Positions 22,278 to 34,594 of a stretch of 64,000 bases of DNA are shown in pieces. The DNA is taken from positions 73,518,489-73,582,488 of the forward strand of contig CM051455.1 of NCBI GenBank assembly GCA_028274465.1. The letters run 5' to 3'. Every line of letters starts with the position of its first letter. Position 1 is the first letter of the stretch. Source of the DNA: Plantago ovata. Its lineage: Eukaryota; Streptophyta; Magnoliopsida; Lamiales; Plantaginaceae. The notes beneath the pieces are model-generated. The model worked only from the letters and a program-made list of their open reading frames with translations, made no database searches and was not told the origin of the DNA. Position numbers and translations under genes: made by a program.

Positions 22278-22540
22278 AACTCCTCAAACCGAACCTTTGC
22301 TTGTCCTCAAGCAACTAAGCTAGACTCTAATGCAAAAAATAATTCAACACAAAAAATGGAGTCTCATGCCAAATCAAATGAACTAATCTATTGAGTTTAT
22401 CAAAAAAACTTATGAACAAAAACCATACAAATCATAACATGGACATAGGTTGAAGAATGTCTCGATTGACTCATACACATTCACATAAGCACTTATGTCA
22501 AACAAACACTCGAATGAAAGTGTAAAATACACGTTCATCA
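22278..22540 (-). mobile_element. remnant of element G1
   Basis: PPT-side 3' UTR (22278-22507) joined directly to the last 33 bp of an LTR (22508-22540, ACTCGAATG...TTCATCA). Everything between is deleted: most of the 5' LTR, the PBS, gag and most of the UTR. GCGAC at 22541 would be the right-hand TSD, and its partner lies outside the window. Confidence 0.7.
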
Positions 22541-22559
22541 GCGACCGTTGGGCATCCTA

Positions 22560-24386
22560 CTAATCTCCGTCTGCCCGATGACCCTCCTCGGCCAGAGAAC
22601 TCCCGCCACCAGTGACTTGGCTAGTTCCACCTGCTCGACTAGCCCCTAAAGCAGTTATTTTCTTTTTAGCCTCGAGGAAAGCCTTGAACTTGATGACCTC
22701 GGGCTCTTCAATATTTAAATCCTCACATCCGAGGACTGGCCCAGGAAGCACGAGCCACTTCATGTTGCGATGTCCGGCTCTCTCAAGCGGCTCTATGATC
22801 CCAAGGTGGAGCACTTCCAGAACCCAAGAAGGAAGGAGGCCAACCTTCTCGGGATAGGGTACCTCGAGGTTAGCAACAATGGCTCCGAATTCGCAAGCTC
22901 GGTGTTCCGCGTCGGACACGATTTGATCAGGATATTCGGAGAAATCGCCCCACTTGTTATCCATCAGCCTGGCCTCATCGGAGTCAAACTCCTCCGACAA
23001 AATCTTCTTGCCCTTGAGCTGGTTGATGGCCGAGTAGAAACCATCCTTGCGCGCACGCTGCTTAATTTCATGGGACTTGAGGCGGAAGGAGGAGGACTCG
23101 AAGAAGGCTTTGGCGCCCTCGAACCAAGTATCTTTCAGCCGAGCGAGGATCCCATACTTAAAGCGTGCCATTTTGAACGACAAGGAGTTCCAGGCGTCCC
23201 TCCAAGCAGTAACCTTCTTCTGATCCTTAAGTAGCTCGGCCTCAAGGTTACCAACCTTATTCTTCTCATTTCGCAGCTCCTCTTCCAGGGTCCGAGCACA
23301 ATTGTTTGCTTCCTGGACCTGAAGATGCAAATTAGCCACGTCCTCGGGAGAACCCTTGTCGGCCGCAAGGTTCCCATAAGCGCCGACCAGAGCAAAGAGC
23401 TGCAAAAGAGAAACGGGCCGAGGAGCCCAATAAGTTAGAGTGCCCGAGAAGAAAATTTCAACACTTAAGGGAATTGGTTAAAAGTACGCGAAGGAACAAA
23501 GAGTTACCTTGCGCGAGAGCTGGCTTTGCTCGTGTGTCCGATCGAACTCGTCGAGCGCCATGATGCGATTGACCTCCTCAGTAAGGTCCTCGTCAGTTAC
23601 AATTTCTTTTCCCTTGCCCTTTCTCCTCTTAGACTTCTTGGAGGCCCGACCACCGTCGTCCTCGGAGCTCCTCTTGCTTTTCTTGGATTTTTTGTTGTTC
23701 TTGGGCTTGTCATCAGCCTTCCTGGTCTGACGTAGAGCCATCTCCAGCTGGGGCTCGCCCTCCCGCTCCCGACGAGCCATGTCGTCTTTGTGCACAGAAG
23801 CATTGCGAGGAGGTTCGCAAGGAAGCTGAGAAGGAGTATTCATAACCTTGTCCAACTTTTGTTGTTGAACAAGTTTGCGCTGAGCAGCACGCTGCCTCCT
23901 CCTGGCCTCGAGCGTTTCCAACATTATCCACTTCAGCCAATAATTTGCAAAAGAAAAGTTGGTTAGGGCCCGAGTACACAAAGGTCCGAGGACCAAAAAA
24001 AAGCATATAAGAGCGACAAGCAAAGAATTCAAGAAGTAAGCAAGTATGGAAATGCAAAGAACGCTACTCGAGCAAGAGTATAAAAGCTTGCTTACGGAAG
24101 TCCTTTTTGAAGCCGCAGTACACGGGCTCGGTTAGATTAGCCAAGTAGGGCAAAGGTTGAAGATTCAATGCCCAATAGAAGTATCTCTTAGGGTTCGGAA
24201 GCAAGTTCTCTCTTTGGTATCGAACCGCCCAAGGAGCCATCTCAGTAGCCCCCGACTTGCCAATCCACGTACCTCGGAAGAACTTTTTGGGAACGCTCCA
24301 ATTTAACTGCTCGTCGGTCATGCCGGGTTGTGGCGCCTTGCGGACATAAAAATAGCCCGACCACCACCGACACCCGATCGAGGACG
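22560..24386 (-). pseudogene. antisense ORF of element I, 3' exons
   Basis: Continuation of the gene begun at 58579, after E. The exon 24386-24096 carries GCRWWSGYFYV and LPNPKRYFYW and ends at GT (24095). A 165-nt intron with AG at 23931-23932 precedes exon 23930-23508, though the phase does not match and may reflect damage. That exon is rich in Arg/Lys (KNNKKSKKSKRS, probably nuclear targeting). A clean GT-AG intron follows (23507-23400, ending TTTTGCAG). The last exon is 23399-22560, with a coiled-coil-like segment (EEELRNEKNKVGNLEAELL). The overall pattern resembles proteins with the Pfam family named putative gypsy type transposon (Transposase_28). Confidence 0.65.
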
Positions 24387-25603
24387 TGATGAACTGGAAT
24401 TTGTCAGATTCAATTAATCAAATAAATTTGTTTTTAGCCAAAGGCAATTCACAACTACAATGAAAACCGTAGTGTAGCAGTAAAATAACCTCGAGTGTCG
24501 ATCTCTAAGGACTATAACTAGCTTTATCTAATTTAACTTAAACTATAAACTCAACAGACGACTTAGCACAGATTTTTCTTATCAAAGATAATGGTAGTTA
24601 GTGATAGTATGATCATTCAAAGCATAGCAGGTTAATAATCATGCATGAAGTACCCGATCGTTTTGCATAGAACTCTAAGATCGTGAATTGTCCAATGTGT
24701 TCCGTTCAATTCAACACTACGAAGATACAGGGCTTAGATAGATCAAAGAAATAAAGTAATAACTCAAAGTCTGATTCGCGTTACAGCCATCATGCATAAT
24801 TAAGAACCCTAGCTAAGAAATCACATACTATCACCAACAATAGATTTAGCTACTCATAGATGTCATGCAATCAACAGAAATCAAAGAAAGATTGAATAAA
24901 AACATGTTGAAAGATATAAATATAAATAGAAAAATTGTGAGATACAATGTTACCGACGAAGGTTGTCAATCTCCGAAGAATTGCGAACTCACAAGCTCCA
25001 AATTGATAAGAAAAATAGTCTCCTATGCTAAGAATTCCCAGAACAGGCTCTGGAAAATTCCTATCTAAAATTAATGAGAAGGGTATGCAAAAAGGTCTGA
25101 GAAAGTATGAAAAACGTAGAAACAGAAGCAACTATATATAGGACTTCGGCACGCGTGGGGCGAGTCGCCCCAGACACCGGGAAAACCGCCTGGTGTGGGG
25201 CGAACCGCACCACATCCCGGGCGAACCGTCCAGGAGCTCCATTCGGCGAGAAACGCGTTTTTGACGCGTTTTAGGTCTTCTTTTCCTTTTCGGACTCGGT
25301 TTTTGCCTTTTCTAGTGACCTTTAAGCCTTGAAACTCGACCCCTAGACCTCAAATCTCATCCGGAACCTTCTAGATACTCCATGAATGCCCTCGGAACAC
25401 CGATTCTTCGTTCTCTTCAATATAATTGCCCGGAAATTCATGTTTTTCACCTAAAACCTGAAAAATACAAACTAAAGGGAAACGTGACACTATTCTAATA
25501 AAATGCACTATAATATAGCTAAATTAACATAGAGGAAACATAGAGGATAGCTAATTAGGTGGAAAAAAAAACTCGAATGAAGGTGTAAAATACACGTTCA
25601 TCA
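24387..25603 (-). repeat. left (3') LTR of element E
   Basis: 1,217 bp from TGATGAACTGG to ACGTTCATCA. The TATA box (CTATATATAGG, about 25131-25141) and a GC palindrome array (about 25146-25235) are present. A small AACATAGAGGA duplication lies near 25530. Confidence 0.93.
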
Positions 25604-28280
25604 AACTCCCCAAACCGAACCTTTGCTTGGCAAATGAAATAAACTAATCTATTGAATCTATCAAAAACTTTTGAACGGAAACCATACAAATCATAACATG
25701 GATATTGGTTGAAGAATGCCTCGATTGACTCATACACATTCACATATGCACTTATGTCAAATAAGATATTCTCTCGTAACATTCTCTACCTGGACCTAGT
25801 CAGTGACGACATAATGAAAAATGTTAAAATACGAATGGTTGTCCCGTGCCTATGAAACTGAGGACTTACTGTTGTTCACCAAGTTAAGACTTTTCCTCAA
25901 AAAGGTCGAACCAATACTGGCTCTCATCAAACGAAGGAGGGTTCCCTAAAAAAGATAACACTCTCCTATTCTACCCATCTCTCAAGTAAGCCTTAAGCTA
26001 ATCACCACTTCCTGAATGGCAGGACGAGGGTGGTCTAGAACAGATGACACTCAAACAAACAAAAGACAAAAAATTACAACTCGATTACGAACATTACATG
26101 AATTGAAAAACGAGATAAACACTTTGCTAAACTGCTTTTTGGATTTTCTTTTTGGACCCTTCCTTGCTTTTTTGGGGTCTTTTCTTTTTTTTCTTTTTTT
26201 TTTTCTCCAGATTTTTTCTTTTTCCTGGAATTTTTTTCTCCTCTTTTTTTTCGATCTTTTTTGAGCCAGCAGTAGCACAACGAAAAAAAATTACAATGAC
26301 ACACAAACGGCCTCCCCAAACCTATTCGAAAGAATAGGTTGAAGCACAAACTTTACGAAAAAGGAAAACAAACTCACAACACACACTCAAATCGAATAAC
26401 AAGTCTAAAGAAAGCGTAACACCCTCCCCAAACCTATTCGAAAGAATAGGTTGCAAACAAAGGATCACACAATCTCGCACTACCTCCTTCCTAGGCATTT
26501 AGCAATCTCAAAGCAAGGTGAAGACTTGTTGCCTCTTAGGTACATAATTACTCGGGAAAACAACCATACAAATCATAACATGGATATTGGTTGAAGAATG
26601 CCTCGATTGACTCATACACATTCACATATGCACTTATGTCAAATAAGATAGTCTCTCGTAACAATCTCTACCTGGACCTAGTCAGTGACGACGTAATGAA
26701 ACATGTTAAAATACGAATGGTTGTCCCGTGCCTATGAAACTGAGGACTTACTGTTGTTCACCAAGTTAAGACTTTTCCTCAAAGAGGTCGAACCAATACT
26801 GGCTCTCATCAAACGAAGGAGGATTCCCTAAAAAAGATAACACTCTCCTATTCTACCCATCTCTCAAATAAGCCTTAAGCTAATCACCACTTCCTGAATG
26901 GCAGGACGAGGGTGGTCTAGAACAGATGACACTCAAACAAACAAAAGACAAAAAATTACAACTCGATTACGAACATTACATGAATTGAAAAACGAGATAA
27001 ACACTTTGCTAAACTGCTTTTTGGCTTTCCTTTTTGGACCCTTCCTTGCTTTTTTGGGGTCTTTTCTTTTTTTTCTTTTTTTTTTTCATCTCCAAATTTT
27101 TTCTTTTTCCTGGAATTTTTTTCTCCTCTTTTTTTTCAATATTTTTTTAGCCAGCAGTAGCACAACGAAAAGAAATTACAATGACACACAAACGACCTCC
27201 CCAAACCTATTCGAAAGAATAGGTTGAAGCACAAACTTTACGAAAAAGGAAAACAAACTCACAACACACACTCAAATCGAATAACAAGTCTAAACAAAGC
27301 GTAACACCCTCCCCAAACCTATTCGAAAGAATAGGTTGCAAACAAAGGATCACACAATCTCACACTACCTCCTTCCTAGGCATTTAGCAATCTCAAAGCA
27401 AGGTGAAGACTTGTTGCCTCTTAGGTACATAATTACTCGGGAAAACAACCATAACATCCTAACATGCATCATCTTATTTTAAAGGCCTTCGTGAACCGCA
27501 GTAGAGAAAATACCACTAAGTGACGTCGAGACTACCAAGCTTAACTAAGTGCAAACATAAATGTGACAAGCCAAGCGAGAAAAACCTCAAACAAATTCAT
27601 AGAGACGAAGCATATGATTAAGGTCATAATTAGTTAACCTACCCAATAAAAAAGTTCAAAAAAATTGGCAATAAACTCCACATAAAACATGCAAGACTAT
27701 ACTAGGATGAATGTAGTGTATGCAACTAAATACTAAGAATGCGGTAAACGTGCAAATGCTAATGCAAACCAAAGGTTCCACGTGTAATCATAAGCAAAAC
27801 AATTATAGAAATACCCAACGATACCCCCCCCCCCCAAACCTGAACGTCGTCGCTCGTCCCGAACGTCGAAAGTGGATTAGAAGGTGAAAGTTGTCTTGTA
27901 TATGTGACCTATATTACTCAATCAAACTCGTGAGAAAACAAAACGGGCGATAAACGAGGTATAAAGATCGATAATTTAGCATAATAGGAGAAAATCGGGT
28001 TTCCGAACGAAAATCCGGATCTGTGGGTTTACTGGATGCCCGGGGCGAACTGCCCCACGTGGGAGGCGATTCGCCAGGGGCTTCCAGTAAACCCCAGGTT
28101 CTCTGGTCATGCCAGGCAAATCGCCCCACGTGGGGGGCGGTTCGCCCGGCACCTCCAGACTCCTGGAGGTGTCGGTTTCCTCCTAAATGCAAAATTATCA
28201 TCTAGAGACCTATTTTATCGTAAAAAACATACGAAAATAAAAAATACAACACAATGATATGCTCAAAACGACAAAACACA
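25604..28280 (-). other. 3' UTR of element E
   Basis: Longer than in D because of an 882-bp tandem duplication (25681-27447) and an extra block at about 27950-28250 holding GC palindromes (28035-28165). The PPT lies next to the LTR (CTCCCCAAACC on +). Open frames here are translations of the pyrimidine tract and are not genes. Confidence 0.8.
25681..27447. repeat. 882-bp tandem duplication in E's 3' UTR
   Basis: Unit 1 starts at 25681 and unit 2 at about 26563. Each unit includes the purine tract and both hairpins. The copies differ at few positions (for example ATTCTCTCG versus AGTCTCTCG). ACCATA occurs at both breakpoints, so a 6-bp microhomology may have mediated the event. Confidence 0.9.
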
Positions 28281-31087
28281 CTAACCTTCAGTAGACGCGG
28301 AAAGAGTAAGCTCAAGATGATCAACCTCCCTTTGATCACTAGATATCTCGAAATATGGCTTCACTCGTTGACCATTCACCTTGAAAGTATTGCCCGTCTT
28401 CGGATCAAAGAGTTCTACAGCTCCATGTGGAGCAACTTTGATAATTTCGTATGGTCCATCCCAACGAGTACGGAGCTTTCCAGGGAATAATCGAAGGCGA
28501 GAATTAAATACCAAAGCTTTTTGCTCAAGAATCAGTTCCTTACGTACTATACCACGATCATGATACTTCTTAGTACGTTCTTTGTAGATCTTGGCATTTT
28601 CATACGCACCTAGGCGTAATTCATCAAGCTCATCGAGTTGCAATAATCGTTCTTCGCCAGCTTTTCCCATATCAAGATTGAATGCTTTGATAGCCCAATA
28701 CGCCTTGTGTTCCAATTCTACGGGAAGATGGCACGCTTTACCATACACCAGTCTGTACGGAGTGGTTCCAATCACCGTTTTGTAGCTAGTCCTGTATGTC
28801 CAACGTGCATCATTCAATTTTCCTGCCTAATCTTTCCTGCTAGGCTTCACTACTCGCTCCAGAATCTTCTTAATTTGACGGTTGCTAACTTCCACTTGTC
28901 CTGAAGTCTATGGGTGATATGGCGTAGCAACACTATGGTGCACACCGTATCTCTTAAGAAGAGAGGCAAAGGTTCTATTGACGAAGTGCGAACCTCCATC
29001 ACTGATGATTGTCCTAGGACACCCAAATCTAGAAAATATCACATCCTTCAAGAACTTCATAACTACCGCGCCGTCATTCGTTTTTGTGGGAATCGCCTCC
29101 ACCCATTTAGTCACAAAATCCACCGCAACAAGAATGTATGCATAACCTCCACTTGATGAAAATGGTCCCATGAAATCAATGCCCCACACGTCGAAAGGTT
29201 CGACCACTAGATTCCCTTGAAGGGGCATTTCATCTTTCTTGCCAATATTACCACCTCGTTGACATGGGTCGCAATTTTTCACAAAAGTTCGAGCATCTCG
29301 GTGCACTGTTGGCCAGAAAAATCCTGCTTGCAGTACTTTGCGAGTTGTTTTTAAACCACTATAGTGTCCTCCACAATGAAGCTCATGGCAATGACTCAAC
29401 ATACTTTGTTGCTCTTCTTGTGGCACGCATCTCCTCAGAATTCCATCAGCTCCCTCTTTGAAAAGATGCGGATCATCCCATATGAAAGACTTGCAACGCT
29501 TGGCAAGAGCTCTCTTGTCGGAGGTTGAAAAATTAGTTGGGCAAATACTCATAGCCAAATAGTTCACAATATCAGCATATCATGGCTCTTCATTAGCCTT
29601 CATTAAGTGCTCATCGGGGAGATCCTCATTAATATGTATCGAATAAACAGGGATATTAGGTATTCTAGACAGATGATCAGCTACCAAATTCTCCCAACCA
29701 GCTCTATCAACTATGGTCAAATCAAAATCTTGCAGCAATAGTACCCAACGGATTAATCTAGGTTTAGAATCTTGCTTAGCTATTAAATGTCTCAAAGCAG
29801 CATGATCAGTATGGACATTCACTAGATGACCAATCAAATAAGACCTAAACTTTTTTAAAGCAAAAACAACAGCTAAAAATTCATTTTCAGTAGTTGTATA
29901 ATTAACTTGTGCGGAGTCTAGAGTCTTCCTAACATAATAAATCACACGATACTTCTTATCAACTTTTTGGCATAAAACAGCACCAATAGCAAAATTCGAA
30001 GCATCACACATAATCTCAAAAGGAAGATTCCAATCTGGTGGCACAACAATGGGAGCAGAAACAAGCTTTTCCTTAAGGGTATTAAAAGCAACTAGGCACT
30101 CATTAGAAAAATGGAAAACCACATCTTTTGCAAGCAAGCTACTTAATGGTTTAGCAATTTTCGGAAAATCCTTAATAAACCTCTTATGAAACCCTACATG
30201 ACCAAGAAAAGACTGCAATTCTTTCACACAAGTAGGTGGGGGAATTTTTTCAATGATTTCGATCTTAGCCTTGTCTACCTCAATACCTCTTTCAGAAACT
30301 ACATATCCTAGAACAATGCCTTCCCTAACCATGTAATGACTTTTATCCCAGCTTAAAGTTAAATTGCATTCAATGCACCTTTTCAAAACAAGATCTAATC
30401 TATGCAAGCATTGATCAAAAGAATCACCGAAAAGAGAAAAATCATCCATGAAAACTTCAACAAACTTAGTTACCATATCAGAGAAAATAGAAAGCATGCA
30501 CCTTTGGGAAGTGGCGGGAGCGTTACATAGCCCAAACGGCATCCTCCTATAGGCAAACGTCCCGAATGGGCAAGTGAATGTCGTCTTCTCTTGATCCTCC
30601 AGTGCAATCGGAATCTGGTAAAACCTGACAAACCATAAAGAAAACAATAGAATTTCCGCCCCGCAAGGCGGTTTAGCATGTCATCTATAAATGGCAAAGG
30701 GAAGTGGTCTTTCTTAGGGGCGGCATTTAATCTTCTATAGTCAATACACATCCGCCATCCAGTGGTTTTCCTAACCGGTACTAACTCTCCCTTCTCATTC
30801 TCTTCTACCGTGATCCCTGACTTTTTAGGAACTACATGAACAGGACTCACCCATCGACTATCAGGAATGGGGTAAATCATATCGGCATCCAGAAACTTGA
30901 TTACTTCTTTCTTTACCACCTCTTGCATGGCTGGATTTATCCTACGCTGAGGTTGCCTAACGGGTTTGGCATCTTGTTCTAGAGTGATGTTGTGCACACA
31001 CCGAGTAGGGCTAATTCTCTTGATATCACTAATCCCCCATCCTATAGCTGCAGAATTTTCTCTTAAAATTTCAATTAGCCTACTTTC
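28281..31087 (-). pseudogene. pol: Athila pol of element E: RT, RNase H, integrase
   Basis: The RT N-terminal part (to about 30640) is in frame with gag-pro beyond the TAA at about 31088-31090. A frameshift in the GLSGFYQI region moves the rest to another frame, which runs to 28281. RT has CIDYRRLN and FMDD; RNase H begins [12 protein letters not shown]. The TGA at 29580 is the same EP-stop-YAD site as in H and B. The integrase keeps [12 protein letters not shown] and ISDGGSHF. It has TAG at 28908 just before the catalytic Glu segment and another near 28829. The C-terminal domain ends with [10 protein letters not shown]. Inactive. Confidence 0.9.
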
Positions 31088-33510
31088 TTAATCGTTGGAA
31101 AGATGTGAGGAGACTATCACAGGCTTTTTCTGATTTTCTCCTAAGTAGACATACTTGAGGTGTGCAGGAAGTGGCTTTAAATCTAAGCTAGGCTCTTCAG
31201 GAAATTTACTTTCTTCCTCTTCTTCATCTAAGGGTTCAAGCACTTCTTCTCCTACGGGAATTTCTGGGGTGCTATCCATTATTTCAACTAATTCCCTTGC
31301 TTCTTCGGTCATGTAATACGTCTCAGCCTGCATGGTTAGTGCCTCCTCAAGAGGTTCACGGTCATCATAGCAATGATGAAATTCGGAAATCACAGAATCA
31401 TAGCAATCGACAAAATTTAATTCTTCTACGACTTCCTTATATCCTATGCTACATCCTACCAATTCAACTTTCTCACCCATTACTTCCATGGAGATTTTCT
31501 TGCCTTTGAGTTCAAGGCATGTGTTGGTAGTTGCCATGAATGGTCTCCCAAGTAGTACCACGTGTTCGCGTATATGGCTCTTTCCCTCGTCTGCAGACTT
31601 CATTACCACAAAATCAGCTGGAATTATCAATTTGTCCACCTTCACAAGGATATCTTCTATTATCCCAACTGGCTTCTTCACACTTTGGTCCGCCATTTGG
31701 ACAACCATATCAGTTGGTGTCAATTCACCGAGATCCAGGGCCTTGTATACTGAATAGGGCATTAAGTTAATGCTAGCCCCCAAGTCAAGCATAGCCTTCG
31801 TGGTTCGACCATTTCCCAAAGCGATGTTGATGATGAAACTTCCAGGATCTCTTTTCTTCGCAGGTAACCCGACAATCAAATTCACCATCTCAACCCCATT
31901 AACTTCCTTTCCTGAAGTAACCCTTTTGTTCTTCATCTCACGAAAGAATTTCGTATAAGCCGGAATGTTTTGGATTAACTCCAAGAGAGGCACATTCACT
32001 TCAACTTTTGAGAGGCGTTGAAATAGAGGTGACTTTTGAATATCCTTTTTGGCTGGCTTGATCCGACTTGGGAATGGCACATGTGGTTTCGGGGGCACAT
32101 ATGGATTAGAATATTTGTAAAGTACCACTGGCGTAGGAGTTTCCCCTTCAACCTCATCATCATCCATATCTTCTTCAGATGGTCTTGGTTCATCATCCTT
32201 CTCTTGAGGTTCTTCGGAACTTTTACTAACCTCTTGTTCTGTGCTTGGTCCTGCATTGTTGGTCCCAAAAGATTCAATATGTTTAGGACGCACGAAGTTA
32301 GGAATTTTGGTCATCTTTCCCACACGGAATACTAGATTCACCTCCTCGTACTCAGATTCCTCAGTAGTAACAGTTGGAAGTGGCTTGGGTTCGATAAAAT
32401 CAGCCTCAGGTGTCGAAACAGGGGAGCTGGGGTCGTCCAGCTCCCTGGAGCTGGGAGGCGATTTGCCCCCTGCCCCGGGCGATTCGCCTGGGGCGAGCCG
32501 GATCGCCCCCAGCTCTCTGCCTGTGAGGGGCGATTCATCCCCCACGCTGGGCGGTTCGCCCCTCACCTCTAGGGGGCGTCTTCGTCTAAAATCTTCTCTC
32601 CTTTAGTTTGATGAACCTCCTCTGCCTTTTCACACCTCAACAAGCTAAATTCCTCTATCAGTTGCTCAGTTACTTCGACTGCTTCAAAAGCCTTTTCGAT
32701 GCGAAGATTGTTTTCAGCTTGCCCTGCGTGTGCTATCTCAAAAACATTCTCAATGGCCTTAATCTCTGCGTAAAACACAAGTTCATCCTCCTCACTGATA
32801 TCTCCGTCTTCAGAATATCCTTCGTATAAGCCTTCAGTTTCGCTCCGATTTGAATTCCCGTTGGTGACTTGACTCGACATTAGCCTCTCAGATTGTGCAG
32901 ATCCACTGGCGTATTTTTGAAAGACCTTCTTTGCCTCTTCAACTGTACATTCTTCTAATCCTCCACACATCACATCCACTTGAAGCCTAACATCATCACG
33001 TAGACCACCAACAAAATACCAAATCAGCTCTCCGGCGTCGAAACGGTGATGGGGGCACTCATGTTTATACAACTCAAAACGTTCGTAGGTGTCACAGCAC
33101 CGCTCATACTCTCCTTGCTTGAAGTGTTCGATCCGACTCCGCAAGGCAATCGTCTCATGGTAAGGCATGAAACGCGCCAAGAACTCCTCTACTACTTGAC
33201 CCCAGGTTCTCAGTGATCCTGGTGCTAACCTTGCCATCCAAATTCTCGGTTCATATCCCAGAGCAAAAGAAAATAATTTCCTGCATAATTGGTCCTCGGT
33301 GAACCCCTTTGCTGGAACTTTTGCTATTTCTTCTTCATAGGATCTGATGAAACTTAACGGATTCATCCCCACTCCATCTTCGAACATTGGTATCCTTCTC
33401 ACTACATAACTTGTTACCTCGTACCCTGATAACTCTTCATTCAAGTATATAGCTGACCCTTTCTTGACTTGCAAGAATGTAGGTGTCAAGCGAGCTTTTA
33501 AGGTCGTCAT
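31088..33510 (-). pseudogene. gag-pro: Athila gag-protease of element E
   Basis: ATG at 33510 (MTTLKARL). The gag core (about 33430-32850) has FALGYEPRIW, LAPGSLRTWGQ and the CPHHRF box. A frameshift at about 32600 separates gag from protease, and the second part is open from 32566 to 31088. The linker (about 32575-32440) has four GC-palindrome-derived segments, seen in protein as RGEPPS, DESP, PGESP and KSPPSSREL. The protease has LDLGASINLMP and VVLLGRPFM. The 492-codon pro segment is intact. Confidence 0.9.
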
Positions 33511-33685
33511 ACCTGGAAATCTGGAACAGGAGTAACTCAAAACTGAAAATTAGTCTCACTAGAAGTCTCGAAAATCAAGAAAATTTCTGGAAATCGCCTA
33601 TAAAATCGAAAAAGGCTAATACTAATAAGACTAGGAATTGAATGCTGAAAATATATAAAAGATAAACAGAAAAAAAGGAGTATAG

Positions 33686-33703
33686 TCCCTGGCAACGATG
33701 CCA
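33686..33703 (-). promoter_or_regulatory. decayed tRNA-Asp primer binding site (element E)
   Basis: The plus-strand sequence TCCCTGGCAACGATGCCA differs from the tRNA-Asp 3' end at three positions, all C/T or G/A transitions, as expected from deamination of methylated cytosines. Confidence 0.85.
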
Positions 33704-33706
33704 ATT

Positions 33707-34392
33707 TGATGAACTGGAATTTGTCAGATTCAATTAATCAAATAAATTTGTTTTTAGCCAAAGACAATTCACAACTACAACGAAAACCGTAGTGTAGCAG
33801 TAAAATAACCTCGAGTGTCGATCTCTAAGGACTATAACTAGCTTTATCTAATTTTAACTTAAACTATAAACTCAACAGACGACTTAGCACAGATTTTTCT
33901 TATCAAAGATAATGGAAGTTAGTGATAGTATGATCATTCAAAGCATAGCAGGTTAATAATCATGCATGAAGTACCCGATCATTTTGCATAGAAATCTAAG
34001 ATCATGAATTGTCCAATGTGTTCCGTTCAATTCAACACTACGAAGATAGAGGGCTTCGATAGATCAAAGAAATAAAGCAATAACTCAAAGTCTGATTCGC
34101 GTTACAGCCATCATGCATAAGTAAGAACCCTAGCTAAGAAATCACATACTATCACCAACGATAGATTTAGCTACTCATAGATGTCATGCAATCAACAGAA
34201 ATCAAAGCAAGATTGAATGAAAACATGTTGAAAGATATAAATATAAATAGAAAAATTGTGAGATACAATGTTACCGACGAAGGTTGTCAATCTCCGAAGA
34301 ATTGCGAACACACAAGCTCCAAATTGATAAGAAAAATAGTCTCATATGCTAAGAATTTCTACAACAGGCTCTGGAGAATTCCTATCTAAAAC
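33707..34392 (-). repeat. right (5') LTR of element E, PBS-side part
   Basis: Starts TGATGAACTGG and is interrupted at AAAAC (34388-34392) by the TRIM composite. It continues at 56761. Confidence 0.92.
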
Positions 34393-34594
34393 GGTAACGA
34401 CCCGACCAATCCGGCTGGCGTGGTTACTCCTGGATGGACCCACACACGTCCCCACAGTATGATATTGTCCGCTTTGGACTTGAGCTCGCACGGATTTGCT
34501 TTTGGAATCACCCAAAAGGCCTCATACCATGTGAGAGTGGTGGTCTAACATATATACCCTTTATTCCACTCACCCTTAAACGATGTGGGATGCG
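34393..34594 (-). repeat. TRIM LTR, copy split by element D
   Basis: 202 bp here plus GGGTATTACA at 56132-56141. The outer end reads GGTAACG rather than TGTAACG, a terminal mutation. It matches the intact LTR at 56269-56479 over its length. Confidence 0.88.

Noticed and set aside
22560..23405. A cellular coiled-coil gene of the host
   Set aside because: Joins in frame across the E insertion to a Transposase_28-like domain and lies just before a PPT and LTR, so it belongs to a Tat-like element.
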